DNA of 64,000 bases, taken from the NCBI GenBank assembly GCA_947503925.1, contig CANNFQ010000001.1, positions 868,001-932,000 of the forward strand, in the 5' to 3' direction. Below, piece by piece: positions 8,235-17,462 of the stretch (positions are counted from its first letter, which is position 1; every line of letters begins with the position of its first letter). The notes under the pieces are model-generated. The model did not search any database and was not told where the DNA came from. It worked only from the letters and a program-made list of their open reading frames with translations. The position numbers and the translations under genes were made by a program. This DNA comes from an uncultured Paracoccaceae bacterium (lineage in GTDB: Bacteria > Pseudomonadota > Alphaproteobacteria > Rhodobacterales > Rhodobacteraceae).

Positions 8235-9016
8235 CAGCCGGGGGTGAGAAAGTTGCGATCAGTGTCGCCCAGAATGAAATCGACCATCTGCTGTACATAG
8301 GCACTGTCGCTTTCATCCGCCAGACGATGCGCGCGATCCTGGAACGTGCCCTCGCCATCCTTGAGCATCTGGAACGCGGCGCGTAATGCAGTGATATCCG
8401 CGCGCGGCACACCTTTGCGCTTCAGCCCGACCAGGTTCAGACCATCAAGCACCCCGCGCGGCCCCTGCACCAAACCATGCGGAACCACATCCTTGGTGAC
8501 CATGGTGACAGCACCGATAATCGCGCCCTGCCCGATGCGAACCCATTGATGAACGCCGCAAAGACCACCGACAATCACGTCATCCTCGATCACGCAATGG
8601 CCCGCAATGGCGGATGAATTGACGATAATCACCCGGTCGCCAATGGTCGCATCATGGGCGATGTGACAGCCGGCCATGAACAGGCCATCATCACCAATGC
8701 GGGTTTCGCCGCCGCCCTTGCCGGTGCCGGTGTTCATCGTGACATGTTCGCGGACCCTATTGCGGGCGCCAATGCGCAGGCGGGTCTTTTCACCGTCAAA
8801 TTTCAAATCCTGCGGGATTTCCCCGATGACCGAAAACGGAAAGATCACCGTCTCATCGCCAATATGGGTATCGCCGGTCAGCACCACATGGCTTTTCAAC
8901 ACAACACCTGCGCCAAGGACAACCTCTGGCCCAATGGTACAGAAGGGGCCAATCGTGCAGCCCTCACCGATGACAGCGCCATCATCGATAATTGCCGAAG
9001 GGTGAATACCCGCCAT
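8234..9016 (-). CDS. lpxA: Acyl-ACP--UDP-N-acetylglucosamine O-acyltransferase
   Basis: 260 residues. LpxA performs the first step of lipid A synthesis, transferring a 3-hydroxyacyl chain from ACP to UDP-GlcNAc in the cytosol. The protein opens with left-handed beta-helix hexapeptides (IHPSAIIDDGAVIGEGCTIG) running to about residue 185, holds the catalytic-His region FMAGCHIAHDATIGD near 120, and ends in the helical domain (GLKRKGVPRADI). The start overlaps the fabZ stop by one base (TGATG). Confidence 0.97.
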   Translation of the reverse strand: MAGIHPSAIIDDGAVIGEGCTIGPFCTIGPEVVLGAGVVLKSHVVLTGDTHIGDETVIFPFSVIGEIPQDLKFDGEKTRLRIGARNRVREHVTMNTGTGKGGGETRIGDDGLFMAGCHIAHDATIGDRVIIVNSSAIAGHCVIEDDVIVGGLCGVHQWVRIGQGAIIGAVTMVTKDVVPHGLVQGPRGVLDGLNLVGLKRKGVPRADITALRAAFQMLKDGEGTFQDRAHRLADESDSAYVQQMVDFILGDTDRNFLTPG

Positions 9017-9477
9017 CAGCCCTGCAAATCCATCATCGCGGTAAATTCAGCCTCTGCGGCCATCTCGCCTTCGACCTTGGCCACGCCCTTGAATTTCCAG
9101 ACCTTGCCGCCGGGCTTGCCACGGGTCGTTTCGACATGCATTTCCAGCACGTCACCGGGCACCACCTTGCGGCGGAATTTGCAGCCATCGATTGCCATGA
9201 AATAGACCAGCAGATTGCCCTCTGTCAGCCCAAGCGAGGCACCAACCATCACGGCGGTGGTCTGGGCCATCGCCTCAACAATGGTGACACCGGGCATGAT
9301 CGGGTTGCCGGGAAAATGGCCCTGAAAATGCGGTTCGTTCATCGTGACATTCTTGATGCCAGTAGCGGATGTCGTGCCGTCAATACTGTGGACCTTATCA
9401 ACCAGCAAAAACGGATAACGATGTGGTAGGATTTTCTGGATCAGCTGGATGTCAGCTTCGGTCACCGGCTCGGTCAT
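9016..9477 (-). CDS. fabZ: 3-hydroxyacyl-ACP dehydratase
   Basis: 153 residues of the hot-dog fold FabZ, which dehydrates 3-hydroxyacyl-ACP in fatty acid synthesis and competes with LpxA for its substrate. Seen: [14 protein letters not shown] at about 15-28, the catalytic-His motif [21 protein letters not shown] near 52 with the catalytic Glu in IVEAMAQ, and [14 protein letters not shown]. Its pairing with lpxA through a one-base stop/start overlap is standard in this operon. Confidence 0.97.
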   Translation of the reverse strand: MTEPVTEADIQLIQKILPHRYPFLLVDKVHSIDGTTSATGIKNVTMNEPHFQGHFPGNPIMPGVTIVEAMAQTTAVMVGASLGLTEGNLLVYFMAIDGCKFRRKVVPGDVLEMHVETTRGKPGGKVWKFKGVAKVEGEMAAEAEFTAMMDLQG

Positions 9478-9564
9478 GGCAAAGGCAGCTCCTTGTTATT
9501 CCTGCGGTTCTCAGGCCGCTTGACCTCCTCAGTAGCAAGGCAGGCGCAGCCGGGCAAGCATGGG

Positions 9565-10086
9565 CTATCGCCGGCCGTCACCCAGTTGGGCATCAACCCG
9601 CACGATCACATCATCGGTGATATTGGCGGACCGGACCGACAGGACAACATTGCGCTGCTCCAGCACGATCGAGGCGCCCCGTTCCAGCATCACATTGGCT
9701 ACGATGCTTTGCACCTGTTCTTCGAACCGGGCACGGGCATCAGCACGCATCGCCTGCAACTCAACTGTTTTGGCATCGCGGGCGCTGCGCACCTCCTGCA
9801 CCTTGGCGTCAAAGGCTTCCGCCTCCGCGCGAAACGCCTGTGGGGCCATGTCCGGGCGGCGCTGTGTCAGGCTCAATTCCTCGTTGCGCAGGGTTTCGGC
9901 GATCCGGTCATTTTCGGCCTGCACGGCGGCAACCTCTGCCGCAAGATCGGCCTCGATCCTGCGACCATACAGTGTCTCGGTATATAGCCGGTCGCTGTCC
10001 ACGATCAGAACCGATGAGGATCCTTCCTGCGCGGCCGCTGGCAGTGCCAGCAGCAACCAGAACAGGATCGCCGCCAGTGCCCGCAT
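9565..10086 (-). CDS. skp: Skp/OmpH-family periplasmic chaperone
   Basis: 173 residues with signal peptide MRALAAILFWLLLALPAAAQ, a short beta core beginning SSSVLIVDSDRLYTETLYG, a long coiled-coil arm at about residues 45-135 rich in Glu, Arg and Ala, and a return strand (GASIVLEQRNVVLS). Skp trimers hold unfolded outer-membrane proteins and hand them to BamA. Its start codon shares a base with the bamA stop, so the two are translationally coupled. The 87-base gap to fabZ holds nothing I can identify. Confidence 0.93.
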   Translation of the reverse strand: MRALAAILFWLLLALPAAAQEGSSSVLIVDSDRLYTETLYGRRIEADLAAEVAAVQAENDRIAETLRNEELSLTQRRPDMAPQAFRAEAEAFDAKVQEVRSARDAKTVELQAMRADARARFEEQVQSIVANVMLERGASIVLEQRNVVLSVRSANITDDVIVRVDAQLGDGRR

Positions 10087-12389
10087 CAGAAGCTTGTCGA
10101 AATAGTCACGTCAAACGCTTTGGTTTCATCGCGATCCTGCGCATCCAAGGCTTCGGTGAAGTTAAAACGCAATGGTCCGATCGGCGTGGTCCAGAAGATC
10201 GACACACCAGCAACCGTGCGGGTGATCGCATCATCGTAGATCACGGCCTCACCAAAGGTCTCACCAACATCCCAGACCGACCCATAGTCAATAAAGGCAC
10301 CACCGGTGATCCCGTATTCGGTTGGCAGTCCTAGCGGGAATTCTGCCTCAAGGCGGGCCACGGCAAACGCATTGCCCCCCAGCGCATCATCGGTCGCATC
10401 ATCACGGGGGCCAATACCACCGGCCTCAAACCCCCGCATCAAGCGGCTGCCAAGGAAGAAACGGTCAGTCACCCGGCTGTCGCCGTCCTGATAGTTCAGC
10501 AGCCCACCCTCGACAGTGGCGCGCAGTGTGACTTCCTCGTTCAGGATTTTTGTTTCGGCCCCGGCCAAGGCTGTGGTCTTGATGAATTGCGAATCGCCGA
10601 ACCCGAACTCTTGCCCAAAGCGAAGCAGCACACCGGCATTCGGATTCAACCCGGTCCGACGGGTATCATAGCTATAGGTATAACCAAGCGAGCTGTTGGA
10701 CACGCGACCTTCGTCCGCTTCGTTCTGAATGATCTGGCTGGCACTGGCGGACACATCCGTCAGGTCCGTGAACTCATAGGCGTAATAGACGGTCAGACGC
10801 CCATTTTCGCTGACAGGGAAACGTAAGGATGGGCTGATCCGCAGCGTGTCGGTGTCATAAAGGGCGTTTTCATTGTCCGTGGTGCGATAGGACAGATCAA
10901 AACCAAAACGCAGATCACGGCCCAGGAATGCCGGTTCGGCAAAGCTGAAACCAAGACGGCGGTTGCTGCGGGCGGTTGAAAACTCAAAGCTTAGGCGCTG
11001 ACCGCGCCCCTGGAAATTGCTTTGGCGATACGAAGCAAGCAAACCAGCACCAGTATCGGTGTTGTAGTTGGCCCCGAACGAAAGGGTGCCGGTTGGCCCC
11101 TCTTCAACATCAACATCAATGACAACCTGATTGGGCGATGAACCTTCACGGGCATCGACAGATGCGTTCTGGAAAAAGCCAAGGCTACGAATGCGTCGGG
11201 CACTGTCACGAATTTCCCGCGGGTTGAAAGGATCTCCCTCCACAACGCGGAACTGGTTGCGGATCACGCGGTCAAGCGTCGTACCATTGCCTTCGATATC
11301 GATCCGTTCGACAAAGATGCGCGGACCGGGCACCAGCACATATTCGACGTTCAACTGCAGGGCACGGTCATTGCGGGTGATCCGTGGATCAACTTGCAGG
11401 AAATTGATGCCACGCTGATTGGCAAGGCGTTCAATCCGGGTGATATCGGTTTCGATCGGAACAGGGGAATAGGTCGCACCGGTGCGCAGACGCAAAGCGC
11501 GCTCAAACTCCGCAGCATTCACGCCGGGGATTTCACTGCGGATCGACACGTTACCAATGGTGAATTTCTGGCCTTCACGCAGATTGAATGTGACCAGATA
11601 TGCATCACGTTCACGGGTCAGACCGACATCGACATTCTGTACCTCAAAATCCGGATAACCGCGCGAACGATAAAAATCGGTCAGCAGCTCACGATCGCGG
11701 GCGATACGTTCCGGGGAATAGGTGTCGCGGGCGATGATGCTGCGTAACAGCCCCGCCTGTTTGGTGTCCAGTACACCACGCAGGCGGCGCTCTGAATAGG
11801 TGCGGTTCCCGACAAAGCTGAGCCGCTCGATCTCGGTCACGCCAGCTTCGACCACCTCAAACACCAGATCGACACGATTGTCAGACAGGCGGATGATGCG
11901 CGGGGTTACAACCGCATTGATCCGGCCTTCCTGCGCATAGGCCTGGGTGATGGCATTGGTGTCCTGCTCGGCCTGGGTCGGGTTATAGACCCGGCGGGGC
12001 TGCGACTGGACCAACTGCATCAGCTGGGCATCCCGCAGGCGGGCGTTGCCTTCGATATTGATGCGATTGATGGTGGGGTATTCAACGACATTGATCCGCA
12101 ATGTGCGGCCAACCGGGGTCACCTCGACCGTTTCAAACAGGCCAGAGGCACGGATGCGTTGTGCTGCATCGTTCAATTCGGCCGTCGACAGGGCCGCACC
12201 GCGTTCGATCCCCGCAAAAGTCAGGATCGTGCCATCGGCGACGCGCTGGTTTCCTTCGATATTGATCGCGTTAAATGCAAAGCTCTGGGCGATGGCGGCA
12301 CCACCCATCCCGGCCAAAAGCAGGACAAAGCCCACCCGCCGGATCAATCTTTCGCCACGCACCCACGCACGCCCCACCACATTTTTCAT
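10086..12389 (-). CDS. bamA: Outer-membrane assembly factor BamA
   Basis: 767 residues. BamA is the essential Omp85 pore that folds beta-barrel proteins into the outer membrane. The start at 12389 (MKNVVGRAWVRGERLIRR) leads into a signal peptide cut near IAQS; an ATG at 12461 would add 24 residues that do not look like a signal. Five POTRA domains follow (about 35-430, first strand FNAINIEGNQRVADG), then the 16-strand barrel from about 455 (GTLSFGANYNTDTG). The conserved lid-loop element reads RLMRGFEAGGIGPRD, and the protein ends DVTISTSF with terminal Phe. Confidence 0.97.
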   Translation of the reverse strand: MKNVVGRAWVRGERLIRRVGFVLLLAGMGGAAIAQSFAFNAINIEGNQRVADGTILTFAGIERGAALSTAELNDAAQRIRASGLFETVEVTPVGRTLRINVVEYPTINRINIEGNARLRDAQLMQLVQSQPRRVYNPTQAEQDTNAITQAYAQEGRINAVVTPRIIRLSDNRVDLVFEVVEAGVTEIERLSFVGNRTYSERRLRGVLDTKQAGLLRSIIARDTYSPERIARDRELLTDFYRSRGYPDFEVQNVDVGLTRERDAYLVTFNLREGQKFTIGNVSIRSEIPGVNAAEFERALRLRTGATYSPVPIETDITRIERLANQRGINFLQVDPRITRNDRALQLNVEYVLVPGPRIFVERIDIEGNGTTLDRVIRNQFRVVEGDPFNPREIRDSARRIRSLGFFQNASVDAREGSSPNQVVIDVDVEEGPTGTLSFGANYNTDTGAGLLASYRQSNFQGRGQRLSFEFSTARSNRRLGFSFAEPAFLGRDLRFGFDLSYRTTDNENALYDTDTLRISPSLRFPVSENGRLTVYYAYEFTDLTDVSASASQIIQNEADEGRVSNSSLGYTYSYDTRRTGLNPNAGVLLRFGQEFGFGDSQFIKTTALAGAETKILNEEVTLRATVEGGLLNYQDGDSRVTDRFFLGSRLMRGFEAGGIGPRDDATDDALGGNAFAVARLEAEFPLGLPTEYGITGGAFIDYGSVWDVGETFGEAVIYDDAITRTVAGVSIFWTTPIGPLRFNFTEALDAQDRDETKAFDVTISTSF

Positions 12390-12459
12390 TGTTGTCGCCT
12401 GTACTGCCAACCCATTTTCTACCGGAGTAGCCCGTCTGCAGCACATTGTCAAAACGAAC

Positions 12460-12481
12460 AAACGCGCCCAAAGGCGCGTTT
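12460..12481 (-). terminator. Hairpin terminator candidate between the 41-aa gene and bamA
   Basis: AAACGCGCC, loop of 4, GGCGCGTTT: a perfect 9-bp stem. Read on the minus strand it is followed by a T-rich run (GTTTGTTCGTTTTG). It would end transcripts of the small upstream gene, so bamA may also have its own promoter in the following ~70 bases. Confidence 0.6.
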
Positions 12482-12510
12482 CATGCTATATCTGGTGATG
12501 GGATACGGTG

Positions 12511-12636
12511 TTAGGGCAACATGACGTAGGCACCAATATGCAAGGCGATCATGATGATCACCGCAAACCGTAACCAGTCAATGTTCAAACGCACAAGGGT
12601 GCGAAAGCCACGATATCCTGCTGTTAAGGTTTCCAT
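12511..12636 (-). CDS. 41-residue single-pass membrane protein between rseP and bamA
   Basis: A short frame reading METLTAGYRGFRTLVRLNID, then a membrane helix (about residues 22-38), ending GAYVMLP and TAA. GGTGGGA lies 3-9 bases before the ATG. The first half is amphipathic with the Arg residues on the cytoplasmic side, so the expected topology is N-in with a C-terminal transmembrane helix. It sits with the same orientation in the rseP-bamA gap and has a hairpin just past its stop. The function is unknown; location suggests a link to envelope assembly or to the RseP protease, but this is inference. Confidence 0.6.
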   Translation of the reverse strand: METLTAGYRGFRTLVRLNIDWLRFAVIIMIALHIGAYVMLP

Positions 12637-12714
12637 ATTCCCACCCTTGGGGCTGTTAAGGTTGGCTTATGATAAAATCAAATTAAGGCAAAACCGTGAC
12701 GGCAGCGGCCGCAA

Positions 12715-14046
12715 TCAGGGGCAAAGCACTGTATCGTTGAGCACGGTGAAAGACATCAGCGACAGGATCAAGGCCAGACCGACAAACATGAACACCTGCA
12801 CGGCCCGATCGCTGGGCTTACGGCGCAAAACAGCCTCATAGGCGTAAAACATCAGGTGGCCGCCATCCAGCACGGGAATCGGGAACAGGTTGATCAGGCC
12901 AACCGCCGCCGACAGCGCACCGATAAACCAGATAAAACTGACCGTGCCCTGACGGGCCATGGAACCGCTGGTTTCGGCGATGCCGACGGGACCAGACAGG
13001 TTGCAGGTCGAAATCTCACCAATGATGATATGTTTTACGGCCGATATCGACGTGGACATCGTATACCATAAGCGATCAACACCAATCTGCACGGCCTCAA
13101 ATGGCCCGACAGATTCCTTCATCTCTTCAAAGAAAAGCCGACCACCGATCCCGATCAGCCAGCGGGTCTCAAACCCGTCGGCAACCGGCAGGTCAACGCG
13201 ACGCGGTGACAAGGTGACATCCAGCACCTCGCCCTCCCGCCAAAGTGTCAATTGCAGTGGCGCGCCGTCTGCCGCTTTGACAATCGCTTGGACCTGCGTA
13301 AATGCAAAAATCGGATCCCCGTTAATCGCCGTGATCACATCACCGATGCGCAAACCGGCATCATCGGCCGCCGAACGCGGGGTCAGGCTCGATACCAATG
13401 CTGGCATAACAAACGGGCCTTCAACCACAATTTCACGGCCGTCACGTTCAACCGCATAGTCAAGACGCGGTTCTTCGGGGACCAGGTCAACAATGCTGCC
13501 CTCACGCGCGTCAGGATCAAACGGCACGCCACCGACCGACAACAGAACATCACCTTCGCGCAGATCAGTGGCAAAACTTTCGGGCAAAGGCTGCGCCTGC
13601 CCGAATGTCAGCGGATCAGCGGTGCGGCCATCATGCATGATGATGCCGCCAAAGATGATGATCGACAGAATGAAGTTGAATATCGGCCCTGCGGCAACGG
13701 TAGCAGCGCGCGCCCATAACGGGGCCCCCAGCATCGTCTTGCGCATATCAGCGGGGTCAATCTCGCCATCAGACCCAACGCTGGCCGCATTGGCATCGCC
13801 CATGAATTTGACAAATCCACCAATCGGCAAGGCCGCCACCTGCCATTCCGTGCCACGTTTGTCAGTCCGGCTGTAAAGGACCGGACCAAAGCCGAGAGAA
13901 AACACATCCGCATGGATGCCGCACCAGCGACCGACGATGTAATGGCCATATTCATGGATCGCCACGATGACGGACAAGGCCACCACAAATGCCAGAATGG
14001 TAAAGGCGAAATTGCCGAAACTCGGCACAAATTGCATCAGATCCAA
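12715..14046 (-). CDS. rseP: Site-2 zinc metalloprotease RseP (intramembrane protease)
   Basis: 443 residues of the RIP metalloprotease family, which cuts anti-sigma factors and signal peptide remnants inside the inner membrane. Seen: HEYGH at residues 31-35 in the first helix (zinc ligands His31 and His35, catalytic Glu32), PIGGFVKFMGDAN, two PDZ-like modules in the middle (SLTPRSAADDAGLRIGDVI), and the second active-site motif NLFPIPVLDGGHL near 395. The encoded start is a TTG (MDLMQF); an ATG at 14037 (MQFVPSF) is the alternative. It sits four bases after dxr. Confidence 0.95.
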   Translation of the reverse strand: MDLMQFVPSFGNFAFTILAFVVALSVIVAIHEYGHYIVGRWCGIHADVFSLGFGPVLYSRTDKRGTEWQVAALPIGGFVKFMGDANAASVGSDGEIDPADMRKTMLGAPLWARAATVAAGPIFNFILSIIIFGGIIMHDGRTADPLTFGQAQPLPESFATDLREGDVLLSVGGVPFDPDAREGSIVDLVPEEPRLDYAVERDGREIVVEGPFVMPALVSSLTPRSAADDAGLRIGDVITAINGDPIFAFTQVQAIVKAADGAPLQLTLWREGEVLDVTLSPRRVDLPVADGFETRWLIGIGGRLFFEEMKESVGPFEAVQIGVDRLWYTMSTSISAVKHIIIGEISTCNLSGPVGIAETSGSMARQGTVSFIWFIGALSAAVGLINLFPIPVLDGGHLMFYAYEAVLRRKPSDRAVQVFMFVGLALILSLMSFTVLNDTVLCP

Positions 14047-14050
14047 GGTC

Positions 14051-15220
14051 TTATCCCAACTGGCCGATGGCCTCGCCCGCGCGGATACGGGCCAGCCTGT
14101 CTGTTTCTAGTACATTATCTAGGGTGATTTCGGCATTTTGCAGCCCATCCGATGATGACATTTTGTCCATCGCTGCGGCAACCACCCTGCTCATATCAAG
14201 AAAACCAATCTCACCTGCAATAAACCCGTCCAGCGCCCGTTCCTTGGCGGCGTTGAAAACGGCACCGGACAAGCCACCCTCCTGCATCACGCGGGTGGCC
14301 AGTGCCAAGGCCGGATAACGGGCGTGATCGGGGGCCTCAAAACTTAGCGACCCGATCTTCGCCAGATCAAGCCGTTCCACCGGCAGCGCCTTGCGGTCGG
14401 GCCAGTGCAACGCATAACCGATGGCATGACGCATATCCGGCGGGCCAACATGGGCCATCAGCGCCCCATCATTGAACCCAACCATGGCGTGGATCAGGCT
14501 TTCGCGATGTATCAACACCTCGATCATATCAGACGAAACACCAAAAAACTCTTTCGTTTCAATTAACTCCATCGCCTTATTAAACATGGAGGCTGAATCA
14601 ATCGTGATCCGCTGACCCATATCCCAATTGGGATGGCTGGACGCTTCGGCCAGCGTCGCATGCGCCAGTTTTTCGACCGGCCAGTCACGAAACGCCCCAC
14701 CGCTGGCGGTGATAATGACCCGTTCAACGGCAACCATATCTTCGCCCACAAGGGCCTGAAACACGGCTGAATGTTCGCTATCAACCGGCAGAACAGTCGC
14801 ACCGTGGTCCTTAGCACGGCCCAACAGTAACGGCCCCGCCGTCACCAACGATTCCTTATTAGCCAGCGCCAGCGTCGTGCCATGCGACAGTGCCGTCAGC
14901 CCCGGCATCAGGCCCGCAGCCCCCACAATGGCCGATAAGGCCCAATCAACCGGGCGGGTTGCCGCCTCGACAATCGCGTCGGGGCCAGCGGCCACCGCAA
15001 CCGACGTGCCCGCCAATAGCGCCTTCAATTCCTCATAGCATTCGGGATAACAGGTCACCGCCAGATCGGCATTCAACCGGCGGGCATCAGCGGCCAGTTG
15101 GGTCACATTGCGCCCGCCCGTCAGGGCCACAACATCATAGGCATCGGCATTACGCGCAATCAGATCAATCGCGCTCTGCCCCACCGATCCGGTTGCACCA
15201 AACAGCGTGATCCGCCTCAA
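14051..15220 (-). CDS. dxr: 1-deoxy-D-xylulose 5-phosphate reductoisomerase
   Basis: 389 residues. Dxr converts DXP to 2-C-methyl-D-erythritol 4-phosphate with NADPH, the first committed step of the MEP isoprenoid pathway. Seen: the nucleotide loop GATGSVGQS at 8-16, ALANKESLV near 120, PVDSEHSAVFQ with metal and substrate residues near 147, and ITIDSASMFNKAMELIE near 205. The start is TTG, and the bases TTGA are shared with the cdsA stop, so expression is coupled. Its products feed UppS in the same operon. Confidence 0.97.
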   Translation of the reverse strand: MRRITLFGATGSVGQSAIDLIARNADAYDVVALTGGRNVTQLAADARRLNADLAVTCYPECYEELKALLAGTSVAVAAGPDAIVEAATRPVDWALSAIVGAAGLMPGLTALSHGTTLALANKESLVTAGPLLLGRAKDHGATVLPVDSEHSAVFQALVGEDMVAVERVIITASGGAFRDWPVEKLAHATLAEASSHPNWDMGQRITIDSASMFNKAMELIETKEFFGVSSDMIEVLIHRESLIHAMVGFNDGALMAHVGPPDMRHAIGYALHWPDRKALPVERLDLAKIGSLSFEAPDHARYPALALATRVMQEGGLSGAVFNAAKERALDGFIAGEIGFLDMSRVVAAAMDKMSSSDGLQNAEITLDNVLETDRLARIRAGEAIGQLG

Positions 15221-16020
15221 AAGGCTACTCCCGGCACGTTGAATACAACAGCGACCAGCAGCATGAACAAGGCCGCACCCAGCAAGGCATCAAACCGATC
15301 AAACAGCCCGCCATGGCCCGGGATCAGGGTGGAACTGTCCTTAACCCCCATCCGGCGTTTCAGCGCGCTTTCGGCAATGTCACCCATCTGCCCGGCAAAG
15401 CTCAACACCATGGAAATCAGGATGATCACCACACCGGCGTTGGTGAAAAGGGTAAAGATAAAGCCAACAATCCCCGCACCGATCCAGCCCGCAATCGTCC
15501 CGCTCCAGGTCTTTTTGGGGCTGACCTTGGGCCAGAATTTCGGGCCGCCCAGCGACTTGCCCGCGAAATAGCCAAAGATATCTGTGACGATGACCACCGA
15601 CATCAGCCACAAAAGCCAGGTAAATCCGAAATCCATCCGAAAATGGACAAGGCCCCAGCCCGCGACCTGAATGCCAAGGGCAAAGATAAAGAATGTCTTG
15701 ATCTCGGTCTTTAGTTGCGTCGCCCCGATGATCGGCACCACAAGAAACAGCAGCAGCGTCCATTGTGTATCGTTCGCCAATTGGCCGGACATCACGGATG
15801 CAACCAGCGCAGCCAGCAACATACCCTTTGTAGGTTCATCCTTGCGGATCATCATCCACAATTCCCAGATCATCACCGCGCTGACAAAGACCACCAGCAT
15901 CTGAAACCAGACACCACCCAGGATGACGCCAGCGGCACCAACGACGGTCATCGCCGCACTGGATACAAGGCGGACGGTTAAATCATCCCAATTTGTCGGG
16001 TTGGGGGGCGGTGTATCCAT
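15217..16020 (-). CDS. cdsA: Phosphatidate cytidylyltransferase
   Basis: 267 residues with about seven to eight membrane helices. CdsA makes CDP-diacylglycerol from phosphatidate and CTP, the branch point of phospholipid synthesis. The signature lies near the C-terminus: SALKRRMGVKDSSTLIPGHG followed by GLFDRFD, as in the CDP-diglyceride synthetase pattern. GYFAGKSLGG near residue 150 is also typical. It lies two bases after uppS. Confidence 0.96.
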   Translation of the reverse strand: MDTPPPNPTNWDDLTVRLVSSAAMTVVGAAGVILGGVWFQMLVVFVSAVMIWELWMMIRKDEPTKGMLLAALVASVMSGQLANDTQWTLLLFLVVPIIGATQLKTEIKTFFIFALGIQVAGWGLVHFRMDFGFTWLLWLMSVVIVTDIFGYFAGKSLGGPKFWPKVSPKKTWSGTIAGWIGAGIVGFIFTLFTNAGVVIILISMVLSFAGQMGDIAESALKRRMGVKDSSTLIPGHGGLFDRFDALLGAALFMLLVAVVFNVPGVAF

Positions 16021-16022
16021 GA

Positions 16023-16748
16023 TCAGGCGGGCACTGCCCCAAAGCGGCGGGCGCGGCCACCGAAATTTGCTAGAACCTGCGCAAATTCATCGCGGGTGAA
16101 ATCGGGCCAGAGCGTATTGACGAATTCATATTCGGCATAGGCCGATTGCCACAGCAGGAAATTCGAAATACGCGCCTCACCACTGGTGCGGATCACCAGA
16201 TCGGGGTCCGGCAGCACATGGGTATCCAGGAATTTCGACAGGGTTTCGGCATCGACCTCATCATGGGTCAGACGGCCCTGCTCAATCTCATAGGCCAGAC
16301 GCTTCGCCGCGCGCGTCACCTCATCGCGACCACCGTAGTTAAGGGCGACAGTCAGATGCACGCGGTCATTGTCAGCTGTCAGCAGTTCCAGTTCATCCAT
16401 CAAAGTGACCAGCTTGTCATCCAGACGAACACGATCGCCAATGAAACGGACACAGACACCGGATTCAAACAAATCCTTGGCTTCGCGTTCCAGATATTTG
16501 CGAAAAAGGGTCATCAGACCGGCAACTTCGGTCTGGGTGCGCTTCCAATTCTCGGTCGAAAAAGCAAAAATCGTCAGATATTTGACCCCCAGCTCCGGGC
16601 ACGCCTCCACAATCTCGCGGACGCGACGGGCACCGGCATGGTGACCAAACAGACGCGGGCGACCGCGCTGCTGGGCCCATCTCCCATTGCCATCCATAAT
16701 GATGGCAACATGGTGCGGGGTGGTCTTGGGGTCGATATCCTTGGGCAT
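16023..16748 (-). CDS. uppS: Isoprenyl transferase (undecaprenyl diphosphate synthase)
   Basis: 241 residues from MPKDIDPKTTP, chosen because AAAGGGGGC lies directly upstream; an ATG at 16769 would add seven residues and bury that site. UppS condenses isopentenyl units in cis to make the carrier lipid for peptidoglycan and other glycans. Seen: HVAIIMDGNGRWAQQRG with catalytic Asp19, FSTENW near 70, ALNYGGRDE, and DLVIRTSGEARISNFLLWQ near 190. Confidence 0.96.
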   Translation of the reverse strand: MPKDIDPKTTPHHVAIIMDGNGRWAQQRGRPRLFGHHAGARRVREIVEACPELGVKYLTIFAFSTENWKRTQTEVAGLMTLFRKYLEREAKDLFESGVCVRFIGDRVRLDDKLVTLMDELELLTADNDRVHLTVALNYGGRDEVTRAAKRLAYEIEQGRLTHDEVDAETLSKFLDTHVLPDPDLVIRTSGEARISNFLLWQSAYAEYEFVNTLWPDFTRDEFAQVLANFGGRARRFGAVPA

Positions 16749-16782
16749 AATTGCCCCCTTTTTATCCATGAATGATCAGGCG

Positions 16783-17346
16783 TCAGACCTGCATGATCTC
16801 CGCCTGTTTGGTCTCCAGAGTATCATCAACGATTTTTATATGCGCGTCTGTGATTTCCTGCACAGTGCTTTCCCAGAATTTCTGGTCGTCCTCGGACAGA
16901 CCGTCAGCCTTGGCCTTCTTGATCTGGTCCATACCGTCTTTGCGCAGGTTGCGGACAGAAACACGCGCACTTTCGGCATAATGGCCGGCAACCTTTGTCA
17001 ACTCGCGGCGGCGTTCCTCGTTCAACTCTGGGATCGGCAGCATGATGATCGTACCATTCAGCTGCGGGTTGATGCCTAAACCACTTTCACGGATGGCCTT
17101 TTCAACCTTGCCGACAAGGCCCTTGTCCCAGACATTGATGGTGACCATGCGGGGTTCGGGCACATTGACCGTGCCAACCTGATTGATCGGGGTCATCGAC
17201 CCATAAGCATCAACCATGACCGGCTCCAACATCGAACCAGACGCACGGCCCGTGCGCAGCGACGCAAGTTCCATCCGCAGATTGGCGATTGCACCCTCCA
17301 TACGGCGGGTCAAATCATCGGTATCAAGTTCAAAATCGTCAGACAT
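16783..17346 (-). CDS. frr: Ribosome recycling factor
   Basis: 187 residues, the usual length. RRF works with EF-G to split post-termination ribosomes. Seen: the three-helix bundle arms starting [20 protein letters not shown], the hinge [19 protein letters not shown] near 35, and [20 protein letters not shown] near 130. It is 116 bases after pyrH; a 5-bp hairpin (CGGGC-AAA-GCCCG on the minus strand, 17363-17375) lies just before its ribosome site. Confidence 0.97.
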   Translation of the reverse strand: MSDDFELDTDDLTRRMEGAIANLRMELASLRTGRASGSMLEPVMVDAYGSMTPINQVGTVNVPEPRMVTINVWDKGLVGKVEKAIRESGLGINPQLNGTIIMLPIPELNEERRRELTKVAGHYAESARVSVRNLRKDGMDQIKKAKADGLSEDDQKFWESTVQEITDAHIKIVDDTLETKQAEIMQV

Positions 17347-17462
17347 CTTTGCTCTTCCTCATCGGGCTTTGCCCGGGTTTTCATCGTATTAAGGGAATAG
17401 CCTGCACTTGTATAGGTCAGGATATGCGGACCGTTTGTGCAGTTTTTGCGACATTCATCCGG

